A program made the position numbers and the translations under genes. From positions 62,001 through 126,000 of the forward strand of contig NZ_FNQJ01000002.1 in assembly GCF_900107605.1 (NCBI RefSeq): 64,000 nt of DNA. The letters run 5' to 3'. Below are positions 55,883 to 64,000 of this stretch, piece after piece. The notes under the pieces were generated by a model that saw nothing but the letters and a program-made list of their open reading frames with translations, had not been told where the DNA came from and ran no database searches. How positions within the stretch are numbered: the first letter of the stretch is position 1; each line of letters starts with the position of its first letter. This stretch comes from Acidovorax soli. Lineage in GTDB: Bacteria; Pseudomonadota; Gammaproteobacteria; Burkholderiales; Burkholderiaceae_C.

Positions 55883-58780
55883 TCAGCTTGCAGCCCCTTC
55901 CAGCCGTTCCACGGCCACTGCGCAGTACTTGAACTCCGGGATCTTGCCGAACGGGTCCAGCGCCGCGTTGGTCAGCAGATTGGCCGCCGCCTCCACATAC
56001 GCGAACGGCATGAACACCGTGCCGCGCGGGGTGCCGTCGTCGCGCCGCACGCGCACCTGCACCATGCCGCGCCGCGATCGGATGCCCACCAGCGCACCCG
56101 GCGCCACGCCCAGCCGCGCCAGTTCGTCGCCATGCAGCGACGCGGTGGCCATGGGCTCGATGGCATCGAGCACGGTGCTGCGCCGCGTCATGCTGCCCGT
56201 GTGCCAATGCTCCAGCTGGCGGCCGGTGATAAGCACCAGGGGATAGTCGGCGTTGGGCGTTTCGGCCGCCGGGATCAAGCTGGCTGGCACGAGCTGGAGG
56301 CGCCCCGTGGGCGTGGGGAACTGGTCTTTGAAAACAATGGGCTGGCCCGGGTCATCCGGCGTGAGGCAGGGGTAGGTCACGCTGGAGTCGCGCTCCAGCC
56401 GACCCCAGGTGATGCCCTCGATGCTCGCGTGCATGGCCTGGCGCATTTCGTCGTACACGGCGGCCACGCCGGATTCGTCGCCTTCGTAATTCCAGCCGAG
56501 GCCCACCCTTTTGGCGATCTGCTGAATGATCCACAGGTCAGGCCGCGCATCGCCCGGCGGATTGAGCGCGCGGCGGCCCATCTGCACCATGCGATCGGTG
56601 TTGCTGGCCGTGCCGGTCTTCTCTGGCCAGGCGCTGGCGGGCAGCACCACGTCGGCCAGCCAGGCGGTTTCGGTCAGGAAGATGTCCTGCACCACCAGGT
56701 GCTGCAGGCTGGCCAGCGCGTGGCGCGCGTGGTTCAGGTCGGGATCGCTCATGGCGGGGTTCTCGCCCATGATGTACATGCCGCGCACCTTGTGCGGGTC
56801 GGTGTCAGGCGCCAGGGCCTTGTGCATGATCTCGACAACGGTGTATCCCGGCGCCTCGTCCAGCGGGGTGCCCCAGAAATTCTCGAACCACGCGTGCGCT
56901 TCGGCGTTGTCCACGCGCTGGTAGTTGGGAAACATCATGGGGATCAGCCCCGCGTCGCTCGCACCCTGCACGTTGTTCTGGCCGCGCAGCGGATGCAGGC
57001 CCGAGCCTGGCTTGCCGATCTGGCCGGTGACGGCGCACAGCGCAATCAGGCAACGCGCGTTGTCGGTGCCGTGCACATGCTGGCTCACGCCCATGCCCCA
57101 CAGAATCATCGCGGCCTTGGCCCGCGCGAAGGCACGCGCCACCTCGCGCAGCGTCTCGGCCGGGATGCCGCACACGGGTGCCATGGCCTCGGGGCTGCAG
57201 CCCATCACGTTGGCCTTGAGCGCCTCGAAATCGGTGGTGCGGTCGTGGACAAAGGCCTCATCCACCAGACCTTCGTCGATCACGGTGTGGATCAATGCGT
57301 TGAGCATGGCCACGTCGGTGTCGGCCTTGAACTGCAGCGTGCGCCACGCGTGGCGGCCGATGTCGGTCACGCGCGGGTCGGCCAATACAATCTTGGCGCC
57401 ACGCTTGGCCGCATTCTTCATCCAGGTCGCCGCCACCGGGTGGTTGGCCGTGGGGTTGGAGCCGATCACGAAGATCAGCCCGGCATGCTCCACGTCGTTC
57501 ACCGGGTTGCTCACCGCCCCCGAGCCCACGCCTTCGAGCAGCGCGGCCACGCTGGAGGCGTGGCACAGCCGCGTGCAGTGGTCCACGTTATTGCTGCCAA
57601 AGCCGGTGCGCACCAGCTTCTGGAACAGGTAGGCCTCTTCGTTGCTGCCCTTGGCCGAGCCAAAGCCCGCCAGGGCCTTGGTGCCGTGCGTGTCGCGCAG
57701 GCTCTTGAGCTGGCCTGCTGCGAGGTCCAGCGCCTCGTCCCAGGTCGCTTCGCGGAAGGTATCGCGCCAGTCAGCACCGTAGGGCCGCACCTCCTTGGGC
57801 ACGCCGGGCTTGCGGATCAACGGCACCGTCAGGCGGTCGGGGTGGTGGGCGTAGTCAAAGCCGAAGCGTCCCTTCACACACAGGCGGCCGTGGTTGGCGG
57901 GGCCGTCGCGGCCTTCGACGCTGATGATCTTTTCATTGCGCACGTTGTAGGTGATGAGGCAGCCCACGCCGCAGAACGGGCAGACCGAATCGACCTTGCG
58001 GTCCACTTTTTGCGAGCCGATGTGCGTCTTGGGGCTGAGCGCACCCGTGGGGCAGGCCTGCACACATTCGCCGCAGGCCACGCAGGTGCTCTCGGCCATG
58101 GGGTCGTCAAGGTCGAAGATGATCTTGCTGTGGGCTCCGCGCAGGGCGTAGCCGATCACGTCGTTGACCTGTTCCTCGCGGCAGGCGCGCACGCAGCGGT
58201 TGCACTGGATGCAGGCGTCGAGGTGGACGGCCATGGCCGGGTGGCTCAAGTCGGGCGCAGGCTGCTCGCGGTGCAGCGCCTTGAGCGCGGGGCGCACGGC
58301 CACACCCAGGCGGTCGGCCCAGGCGCTCAGTTCGCCGTGCTGGCCTGCTGCTGGGGCAGTTTTTGAATCCAATTCGCCTGTAGCGCCAGATGCGCATGCG
58401 CTACCAGCTATCAATTCAGGAGTATCTGGTTGGTCATCATTCCATTGGTAGCCCACGTCCGGCATGTCGGACAGCAGCATCTCCACCACCATCTGCTGGC
58501 TCTTGCGCGCGCGCGGGCTGGCGGCCTGCACTTTCATCCCTTCGGTCGGCGCTCGGCAACAGCTGGGGGCCAGCGTGCGCTCGCCCGCGATCTCCACCAC
58601 GCAAGCGCGGCAGTTGCCGTCGGGGCGGAGGCCGTCGGTGTAGCAGAGGTGCGGGATCTCCACGCCGTGGCGCTGCGCGGCTTTGAGGATGGTGTCACCG
58701 GGCTGGGCGGTGACGGGCCGGCCGTCCAGCTCGAACGCCACGCCGGGCAGCGCAGCGGCAGAGGTGAACACGGCGCTCAT
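55883..58780 (-). CDS. fdsA: NAD-linked formate dehydrogenase alpha subunit (FdsA type)
   Basis: The 965-residue soluble enzyme oxidises formate in the cytoplasm. It has an N-terminal 2Fe-2S domain (CYTDGLRPDGNCRAC, Cys46-60, then SCC at 73-75), two ferredoxin clusters (CIQCNRCVRAC at 190-200 and CVACGECVQAC at 233-243), a 4Fe-4S binding motif (CPFCGVGC at 267-274), and the molybdopterin core with catalytic Cys406 in CTRLCHASS, encoded by TGC at 57563-57565. Residues 120-140 are an insertion apparently encoded by a palindromic repeat. The start overlaps the fused fdsGB stop by four bases. Confidence 0.94.
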   Translation of the reverse strand: MSAVFTSAAALPGVAFELDGRPVTAQPGDTILKAAQRHGVEIPHLCYTDGLRPDGNCRACVVEIAGERTLAPSCCRAPTEGMKVQAASPRARKSQQMVVEMLLSDMPDVGYQWNDDQPDTPELIAGSACASGATGELDSKTAPAAGQHGELSAWADRLGVAVRPALKALHREQPAPDLSHPAMAVHLDACIQCNRCVRACREEQVNDVIGYALRGAHSKIIFDLDDPMAESTCVACGECVQACPTGALSPKTHIGSQKVDRKVDSVCPFCGVGCLITYNVRNEKIISVEGRDGPANHGRLCVKGRFGFDYAHHPDRLTVPLIRKPGVPKEVRPYGADWRDTFREATWDEALDLAAGQLKSLRDTHGTKALAGFGSAKGSNEEAYLFQKLVRTGFGSNNVDHCTRLCHASSVAALLEGVGSGAVSNPVNDVEHAGLIFVIGSNPTANHPVAATWMKNAAKRGAKIVLADPRVTDIGRHAWRTLQFKADTDVAMLNALIHTVIDEGLVDEAFVHDRTTDFEALKANVMGCSPEAMAPVCGIPAETLREVARAFARAKAAMILWGMGVSQHVHGTDNARCLIALCAVTGQIGKPGSGLHPLRGQNNVQGASDAGLIPMMFPNYQRVDNAEAHAWFENFWGTPLDEAPGYTVVEIMHKALAPDTDPHKVRGMYIMGENPAMSDPDLNHARHALASLQHLVVQDIFLTETAWLADVVLPASAWPEKTGTASNTDRMVQMGRRALNPPGDARPDLWIIQQIAKRVGLGWNYEGDESGVAAVYDEMRQAMHASIEGITWGRLERDSSVTYPCLTPDDPGQPIVFKDQFPTPTGRLQLVPASLIPAAETPNADYPLVLITGRQLEHWHTGSMTRRSTVLDAIEPMATASLHGDELARLGVAPGALVGIRSRRGMVQVRVRRDDGTPRGTVFMPFAYVEAAANLLTNAALDPFGKIPEFKYCAVAVERLEGAAS
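58361..58423. repeat. short palindromic repeat inserted in frame in fdsA
   Basis: On the coding strand this reads TGATAGCTGGTAGCGC, then GCGCTACAGGCGAATTGG, so GTAGCGC and GCGCTAC pair. The translation, around IAGSACASGATGELDSK, has no counterpart in the family and sits between WNDDQPDTPE and GELSAWADRLG. The repeat resembles the intergenic copy at 22004. Confidence 0.55.
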
Positions 58781-60687
58781 GGCTTCACCCCTGCGGGCAG
58801 TTGCTCGGCCAGCGGGCTGTTGCGCGGCTTGGGCAGGTCACCCGGCCACGGCCCCTCGCCCACTTCGTGCGCAAAGTATTTGTGGATGCAGCGGATGGGA
58901 TTGGGCGCCGCCTGGCCCAGGCCGCAGATGGACGCATCGGCCATGACCTGCGCCAGGTCGTCCAGCAATTCTTCATCCCACTGCGGCGCTTCCATCAGCG
59001 TGGCCGCCTTGGCCGTGCCTACGCGGCAGGGCGTGCACTGGCCGCAGCTCTCGTGTTCAAAAAAGCGCATCACGTTCAGCGCCGCCTCGCGCGCGCTGTC
59101 GTGCTGGCTGAGCACGATGACGGCGGCCGAGCCGATGAAGCAGCCATAGGGCTGCAGCGTGTCGAAGTCCAGCGGTATCTGGTTCAGGCGGGCGGGCAGG
59201 ATGCCGCCCGAGGCGCCGCCCGGCAAATAGGCGTAGAGCTGGTGGCCATCCAACATGCCGCCGCAGTATTCGTCGATGAGTTCCTGCACGGTGATGCCCG
59301 CCGGCGCGAGCTTGACGCCGGGGTGCTTCACGCGGCCGCTCACGCTGAAACTGCGCAGGCCCTTGCGGCCGTGGCGGCCAAAGCTGGCAAACCACTGCGG
59401 GCCGCGCTCCACGATGTCACGCACCCAGTACAGGGTTTCAAAGTTGTGCTCCAGCGTGGGCCGGCCGAACAGGCCCACCTGCGCGATGTAGGGCGGGCGC
59501 ATGCGGGGTTCGCCGCGTTTGCCTTCGATGCTCTCGATCATCGCGGACTCTTCGCCGCAGATGTAGGCACCCGCGCCCCGGCGCAGCTCGATGTGCGGCA
59601 GCGGGCATGGGGGCTGCGCGCGCAGGTCGTCCAGCGCGGCCTGCAGCAGCGCGCGGCAGCCGTGGTATTCGTCGCGCAGGTAGATGTAGACGGACTCGGT
59701 GCCCACCACCTGAGCGGCGATGAGCACGCCTTCCAGAAAGCGGTGCGGGTCGCGCTCCAGGTAGGTGCGGTCCTTGAAGGTGCCGGGCTCACCTTCGTCG
59801 ATGTTCACCGCCATCAGGCGAGGAGCAGCTTGCTCGCGCACGATGCGCCACTTGCGGCCCGCCGGAAAACCCGCGCCGCCCAGGCCACGCAGGCCCGAGT
59901 CTTCCATGGCTGAAAGCACGGCCTCGGCGTCCATTTCGCCATTCACCAGTGCAGCGGCCGTCTGGTAACCGCCGTGCGCGCGGTAGGTGGCGAGGTCGGT
60001 ATGGGCGGGGCTGACGCCTTCTGGCGGCGCAGGCACGCTGCGCCCGGCCAGCGCTGCAACATCAAAATTGACAGCCCCCTGTGCATAGGGATGTAGCGCT
60101 ACCGACCGATAGGGCTTCAAATCGATGGTTTCCAACACCCCATCGACCGTGGCGTGTGGCACCGGGCACTGGTGCACCACGGCCACGGGCGCCTGTTCGC
60201 AGCGGCCCACGCAGGGCACGGCCTGCACCTGCACATCGCCCTGCCCGGCCGTACGCAGGCGCTCGGGCAGCGCGGCCAGCAGCGCGCGCGCGCCGGCCAT
60301 GCCGCAGCTCAGACTGTCGCACACGCGCAGCACCAGGCGCGGTGCCTGGGCCTGGTCGCCGCGCACGATCTCGAAGTGGTGGTAGAAGCTGGCCACCTCG
60401 TACACCTCGGCCATGGGCAGATGCATCTGCTTGGCCAGCGCTACCAGGTGCCGGTCGTGCAGAACGCCAAAGTGGTCGTTGAGGCGGTGCAGATGTTCGA
60501 TCAGCAGGTCGCGCCGAAAGCCCTCGGCCGGTGGATCACCCAGCAACGCGGTCAACTCGGCCATCGCGGCGCCTTCAGGCTGGCGGCCCTTGAGCTGGCT
60601 GGCGCGACGAAGGCTGGCGCGCAGGTCATCGGGGGTGGCGAGCGTTGCGACCGAGGCTACGGCAGGCGGAACAGGTGATGGCGGCAT
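58777..60687 (-). CDS. fused FdsG-FdsB NADH-forming subunit of formate dehydrogenase
   Basis: The 636-residue protein joins a NuoE/FdsG-like thioredoxin-fold 2Fe-2S domain (about residues 25-195; FYHHFEIV, CDSLSCGMAGA, CVGRCEQAPV) to a NuoF/FdsB-like domain (about 230-630; GLRGLGGAGFPAGRKWRIV, the FMN/NAD site GAGAYICGEESAMIESIEG, and the 4Fe-4S motif CGQCTPCRVGT). The two are separate genes in Cupriavidus fdsGBA. It transfers electrons from FdsA to NAD. Residues 192-209 in the linker derive from a short repeat. It is the first gene of the leftward pair with fdsA. Confidence 0.92.
   Translation of the reverse strand: MPPSPVPPAVASVATLATPDDLRASLRRASQLKGRQPEGAAMAELTALLGDPPAEGFRRDLLIEHLHRLNDHFGVLHDRHLVALAKQMHLPMAEVYEVASFYHHFEIVRGDQAQAPRLVLRVCDSLSCGMAGARALLAALPERLRTAGQGDVQVQAVPCVGRCEQAPVAVVHQCPVPHATVDGVLETIDLKPYRSVALHPYAQGAVNFDVAALAGRSVPAPPEGVSPAHTDLATYRAHGGYQTAAALVNGEMDAEAVLSAMEDSGLRGLGGAGFPAGRKWRIVREQAAPRLMAVNIDEGEPGTFKDRTYLERDPHRFLEGVLIAAQVVGTESVYIYLRDEYHGCRALLQAALDDLRAQPPCPLPHIELRRGAGAYICGEESAMIESIEGKRGEPRMRPPYIAQVGLFGRPTLEHNFETLYWVRDIVERGPQWFASFGRHGRKGLRSFSVSGRVKHPGVKLAPAGITVQELIDEYCGGMLDGHQLYAYLPGGASGGILPARLNQIPLDFDTLQPYGCFIGSAAVIVLSQHDSAREAALNVMRFFEHESCGQCTPCRVGTAKAATLMEAPQWDEELLDDLAQVMADASICGLGQAAPNPIRCIHKYFAHEVGEGPWPGDLPKPRNSPLAEQLPAGVKP
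60062..60113. repeat. short palindromic repeat inserted in frame in fused fdsGB
   Basis: On the coding strand TATCGGTCGGTAGCGCTACA and the later GGGGCTGTCAATTTTG resemble the repeat at 58361; GTAGCGCTAC is a perfect 10-bp palindrome. It encodes part of the linker between the NuoE-like and NuoF-like domains (SVALHPYAQGAVNFDV). Assignment is by similarity of the core only. Confidence 0.45.
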
Positions 60688-60882
60688 GGGTGTTGTCTCG
60701 GTTGAACAGGCCTCGGCAAAGGGGCCCCATCTTTCAGAATTTCAAAATGGATGGCAGGGTACCGGGACAGGCCACAGATCATAGCCACATGAAACATATG
60801 GTCACAACAATGACATCAATTAACAATAAACATGCCCCGGCACCGTAGAGTGGGTTTCTCACACTTTTGACAGGAAGATGCC

Positions 60883-62100
60883 ATGGCTCGATTCCCGTTG
60901 CAGAAGGCCGCTTCGCGGCGCAGTGCGTCCTGGTGCAAGCTCGCCCTCACCCTGCTGACCCTGGTGTTCGGCGCAAGCTTCGGCGCCGCGCAGGCCAAGC
61001 CAGTCAAAACGGCTTATGAGTACTACGCCGAGGGCAACCCCGATGTGGTGCCCACGGTCAGCCAGTCACAACCCCACCCGTCGTATGTACTGATGGGCGG
61101 TGGGCCCGATGTGGACGATGCCTTTCGGTGGATGATCCAGCGCGCCGGGGTGGCGCCGGGCACTGGTGGCCGCCTTGTGGTGATCCGTGCCTCGGGCGAT
61201 GACGGCTACAACCCTTACATCTACTACAGCGGCCGCAAGTCGGCCATGGACTCCGTGGTCCGGGACGGCTGGGTTGGCGGGGCTTCGCTGGGCCTGAGTT
61301 CGGTCGAAACGCTGGTGATTCCCAGCACCGCGGCGGCCAACGACCCTTTTGTCAACACCGTGCTGGCCCGGGCCAATGCAGTGTGGATTGCCGGCGGTGA
61401 CCAGGCCAACTACATCCGCTACTGGAAAGGCCAGGCGCTGGAGGCGACCTTGAACGGCCTGATGCAAAAGAACGTGCCCATTGGTGGCACCAGTGCGGGA
61501 CTGGCCGTGCTGGGCGGGTTTGACTTTGCCGCGCTCAATGGCACCGTCACCTCCACGCAAGCGCTGAGCAACCCTTACAACAGCTACGTGACGCTGGACC
61601 CCAACCCCTTGAGCACGGTGGGCGGCTTCATCGCACCGCCGGCGCTGGCCAATACCATCACCGATTCGCACCTGGATTCACGCGATCGCATGGGCCGCCT
61701 GGTCACCTTTGTCTCCCGGCTGATCGGCACGTACCCCGGTGCGGGCCTGCAAGAATTTGGCTGCCCTGGCGGCGTGCTGGGCAACAACACAGCCCGGGGC
61801 ATCGGCATTGGCGTGGAAGCCGCCCTGCTGGTGCAGCGCAACCCTGACCTCACCTACAGCGGCAGTCGGGTGACCAATATCTCCACCACCACGGAAAGCG
61901 CGGTGTACTTCATCAACGTAACGCTGGGGCCGACCGTGTGCGCTGCGGGCAAGCCCCTGGAAGTGCCCACGTCATCGGTGGTGATTCGCAAACTCGCCAA
62001 TTCCGCTGCGTCAATCAACCTGACCGACTGGTCGGGCTTCCCCATCTACCAGTCGGTGGGCGTGATGAACGGCACATTGCTGCCGGCCAACCCCTACTGA
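60883..62100 (+). CDS. exported S51-family peptidase (cyanophycinase-like)
   Basis: The 405-residue protein has a signal peptide (about residues 1-38, ending AAQA) and a peptidase S51 domain: YVLMGGGPDVDDAFRWMI, AVWIAGGDQANYIRYW (GGDQ at 171-174) and the nucleophile motif PIGGTSAGLAVLG with Ser204. Cyanophycinases degrade the storage polymer of Asp and Arg, and dipeptidase E shares the fold. Secretion suggests scavenging of external polymer or peptides. No cyanophycin synthetase gene is in the window, so the substrate is uncertain. Confidence 0.82.
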   Translation: MARFPLQKAASRRSASWCKLALTLLTLVFGASFGAAQAKPVKTAYEYYAEGNPDVVPTVSQSQPHPSYVLMGGGPDVDDAFRWMIQRAGVAPGTGGRLVVIRASGDDGYNPYIYYSGRKSAMDSVVRDGWVGGASLGLSSVETLVIPSTAAANDPFVNTVLARANAVWIAGGDQANYIRYWKGQALEATLNGLMQKNVPIGGTSAGLAVLGGFDFAALNGTVTSTQALSNPYNSYVTLDPNPLSTVGGFIAPPALANTITDSHLDSRDRMGRLVTFVSRLIGTYPGAGLQEFGCPGGVLGNNTARGIGIGVEAALLVQRNPDLTYSGSRVTNISTTTESAVYFINVTLGPTVCAAGKPLEVPTSSVVIRKLANSAASINLTDWSGFPIYQSVGVMNGTLLPANPY

Positions 62101-62113
62101 TGCACCATGGCGA

Positions 62114-63205
62114 TCAGGTGTTCTTGCTGATCGAGATCGTTGGGAACTTGCTGGAGAAGTCTTTCGCCTGCCGGGCGATCTTCACCGCCACATCGCGCGC
62201 CACCTTCTTGTAGATCCTGGCCACGTCGCCATCGGGATCGGCCACCACCGTGGGCTTGCCACTGTCGGCCTGCAGGCGGATGCTCATGTCGAGCGGCAGC
62301 GCGCCCAGGTAATCCATGCCGTACTCGGCCGCCATCTTCTTGCCGCCGTCGGCGCCAAAGATGTGCTCGACCTGGCCGCAGTTGCTGCACACATGCACGG
62401 CCATGTTCTCGACGATGCCCAGGATGGGCACACCCACCTTCTCGAACATCTTGATGCCCTTCTTGGCATCGAGCAGCGCGATGTCCTGCGGCGTGGTCAC
62501 GATCACGGCGCCTGTCATGGGCACGCGCTGGGAGAGCGTGAGCTGGATGTCGCCGGTGCCGGGGGGCATGTCGATGATGAGGTAGTCGAGGTCTTTCCAG
62601 TTGGTCTGCCGCAGCAGCTGCTCCAGCGCCTGCGTGGCCATGGGGCCGCGCCAGATCATGGCCTCATCCTGGTCCACCAGGAAGCCGATGGACATGACCT
62701 GCACGCCGTAGTTCTCCAGCGGTTCCATGGTCTTGCCATCGTCGCTTTCGGGGCGGCGGTTGATGCCCAGCATCATGGGCTGGCTGGGGCCGTAGATGTC
62801 GGCGTCGAGCACGCCCACGCTGGCGCCCTCGGCGGCCAGGGCCAGGGCCAGGTTGGCGGCCGTGGTGCTCTTGCCCACGCCGCCCTTGCCCGAAGCCACG
62901 GCAATGATGTTCTTGACCTGCGGCAGCAGCTGCACACCGCGCTGCACCGCATGGGCCACCACTTTGGTGGTGATGTTGACCGACACGTTTTCGACCCCGG
63001 CCACGCCCTTGGCGGCGGCCACCAGGCTGCGGCGCAACTCGGGCACCAGGCTCTTGGCGGGGTAACCCAGCTCCACATCAAAGGCCACATCGCCGCCAGT
63101 GATCTGCACATTGCGCAGGGCGCGGGTGCTGACGAAATCCTGGGCTGTGTGGGGGTCCAGCACGCTGGAAAGTGCGGCCAAGAGGCCCTGTTCGGTGACT
63201 GCCAT
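62114..63205 (-). CDS. apbC: iron-sulfur cluster carrier ATPase ApbC/Mrp
   Basis: ApbC (Mrp) carries iron-sulfur clusters to target proteins. The 363-residue protein has an N-terminal DUF59-like domain (about residues 1-90), the deviant P-loop IAVASGKGGVGKST at residues 101-114, DADIYGPSQPMMLGI, PPGTGDIQLTLSQ, and the cluster-binding CSNC motif near residue 272. The gene is tail to tail with the S51 peptidase gene. Confidence 0.95.
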   Translation of the reverse strand: MAVTEQGLLAALSSVLDPHTAQDFVSTRALRNVQITGGDVAFDVELGYPAKSLVPELRRSLVAAAKGVAGVENVSVNITTKVVAHAVQRGVQLLPQVKNIIAVASGKGGVGKSTTAANLALALAAEGASVGVLDADIYGPSQPMMLGINRRPESDDGKTMEPLENYGVQVMSIGFLVDQDEAMIWRGPMATQALEQLLRQTNWKDLDYLIIDMPPGTGDIQLTLSQRVPMTGAVIVTTPQDIALLDAKKGIKMFEKVGVPILGIVENMAVHVCSNCGQVEHIFGADGGKKMAAEYGMDYLGALPLDMSIRLQADSGKPTVVADPDGDVARIYKKVARDVAVKIARQAKDFSSKFPTISISKNT

Positions 63206-63324
63206 TCAATAAACTCCAGAAGAGGCCGGTAGTCTATCCAAGCGCTGTTCCCCCGTTGTCTGAAGGACAATGCGCACGCCCCACCGCAGGCGACATCCCG
63301 TGAAACCGAATGAAAAGGACCTCC

Positions 63325-63903
63325 GTGAAATTCAAGATGGCCGAGAAATCCCTGTTTGCCATGCTGCTGCGCTCGCCGTGGTGGGTCAGCTTCGTGGTGG
63401 TGGGCGTCATCGTCCTGGCGGCAGGTGCGCTGCTGCCCAGGGAGTATTTCGTGGTGGGTGCGCTGGCCGGATTTCCCATCTTCGTGGTGGGCTGCATTGC
63501 CGCCTGGAAGCAGCTGCGCGCACCCAGCCCCGCCCACCTGTCCGGAATGCTCGACACAGCGGCCCGCATGCCCTGGCGTGACTTTGCCAGTGCGCTCGTG
63601 GCCGCCTGGACGCGCGCGGGCTACACCGTGGAGCGCCTGCCGGGCAACGGTGCTGCCGATTTCTGCCTGGCGAAGAACGGCAGCACCACGCTGGCCAGCG
63701 CCCGCCGCTGGAAAGCCGTCACCCATGGCGTGGAGCCGCTGCGCGAACTGCGCGCCGCCATGGACCAGCGCGGCGCTCCCACGGGCCTGTATGTGCTGGC
63801 ACAGGGCGGCCTGAGCGACAACGCCCGGCTGTATGCGCGCGACAACGGCATCACCATCGTGCAGGACGCCGCCCTGGCCGCGCTGCTGCTCGCCAAGGCC
63901 TGA
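63325..63903 (+). CDS. membrane-anchored Mrr-like (restriction endonuclease fold) protein
   Basis: The roughly 193-residue protein has two N-terminal membrane helices (SPWWVSFVVVGVIVLAAGAL and VGALAGFPIFVVGCIAAW) followed by a domain like the Mrr/PD-(D/E)XK fold: WRDFASALVAAWTRAGYTVE, DFCLAKNGSTTLASARRWKA and GLYVLAQGGLSDNARLYARD. The usual catalytic D...ExK is not obvious (ADFCLAKNG, ASARRWK), so nuclease activity is doubtful. A GTG at 63325 with AAAGGA five bases before it is chosen; ATGs at 63310 and 63337 are alternatives. The function is unknown. Confidence 0.75.
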   Translation: MKFKMAEKSLFAMLLRSPWWVSFVVVGVIVLAAGALLPREYFVVGALAGFPIFVVGCIAAWKQLRAPSPAHLSGMLDTAARMPWRDFASALVAAWTRAGYTVERLPGNGAADFCLAKNGSTTLASARRWKAVTHGVEPLRELRAAMDQRGAPTGLYVLAQGGLSDNARLYARDNGITIVQDAALAALLLAKA

Positions 63904-63935
63904 TCCAGCGCCCCGCACAAGCCGGCCCGCCGCAC

Positions 63936-64000
63936 CATGCCGACCGCCACCCCATCGCCCCGCACAGGCCTGCTCCTCACCGGGGGCGGCGCCCGGGCCG
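63936..64000 (+). CDS. patatin-like phospholipase (N-terminal fragment)
   Basis: The frame opens MPTATPSPRTGLLLTGGGAR and runs off the window. TGLLLTGGGARA is the oxyanion-hole start of patatin-family lipid hydrolases. No signal peptide is seen, unlike the patatin lipoprotein at 12643. Confidence 0.7.

Noticed and set aside
55808-58366. 850-codon open frame on the plus strand opposite fdsA
   Set aside because: The composition (His, Arg, Val, Gly rich) and full overlap with a well-supported gene mark it as an antisense shadow.

Overview
The window is a GC-rich piece of chromosome from a betaproteobacterium, most likely Acidovorax or a close relative in the Comamonadaceae. This is judged from the gene repertoire and order, codon use and the intergenic repeat types; no rRNA gene is present to settle it. 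No tRNA, rRNA, CRISPR array, phage or intact insertion sequence was seen. Genes are dense and almost all can be assigned to families.

Layout. 1-2186: an AcrAB-type RND efflux pump (acrB only as its first 20 codons) diverging from its acrR repressor across a near-perfect AcrR operator. 2187-9792: purine/urate breakdown: urate hydroxylase PuuD, XdhC, HIU hydrolase, PuuE-type allantoinase, a fused OHCU decarboxylase/allantoate amidohydrolase and an M20 hydrolase. 10131-13695: malic enzyme MaeB and a patatin-like lipoprotein. 13846-19877: a tetronate operon (GntR regulator, GntP permease, LtnD, OtnK, OtnC, OtnI) that oxidises, phosphorylates and decarboxylates four-carbon sugar acids. 20061-38230: the urea block: a decayed deaminase, ureD, the urea ABC transporter urtABCDE on the opposite strand, a response regulator and a very unusual sensor kinase, then divergently ureA-ureJ-ureB-ureC-ureE-ureF-ureG. 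38497-42183: a LysR regulator, an RraA-like enzyme, a Bug-type binding protein, a truncated haemoglobin and a small lipoprotein. 42384-44903: an FtsX-type permease. 44943-60687: two formate dehydrogenases: a membrane-bound, Tat-exported respiratory enzyme with a large accessory set (FdhD, TorD-like chaperone, multi-cluster ferredoxin, DUF3305/DUF3306 proteins, small exported proteins), and a soluble NAD-linked enzyme made of FdsA and a fused FdsG-FdsB. 60883-64000: an exported S51 peptidase, the ApbC/Mrp scaffold, a membrane-anchored Mrr-like protein and the start of another patatin.

The parts connect. Urate is converted through 5-hydroxyisourate, OHCU and allantoin to allantoate; continued breakdown yields urea, which UrtABCDE can also import, and urease splits it to ammonia and CO2. 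The sensor kinase carries a whole NCS1 (nucleobase/allantoin/cytosine) permease-like domain, a cysteine-rich module, a kinase and a receiver. It lies directly upstream of its response regulator and urtA, and divergent from ureA, so it is the best candidate here for a little-described system: a transporter-like sensor that couples an external purine- or urea-related signal to urea uptake and urease.

Repeats are the second theme. A 670-bp nested inverted-repeat element with no gene fills the gap between urtD and urtE. Two hairpin elements with related cores (42197-42337 and 55723-55882) follow gene ends. A short palindromic repeat family appears to have inserted in frame inside puuD, fdsA and the fused fdsB.
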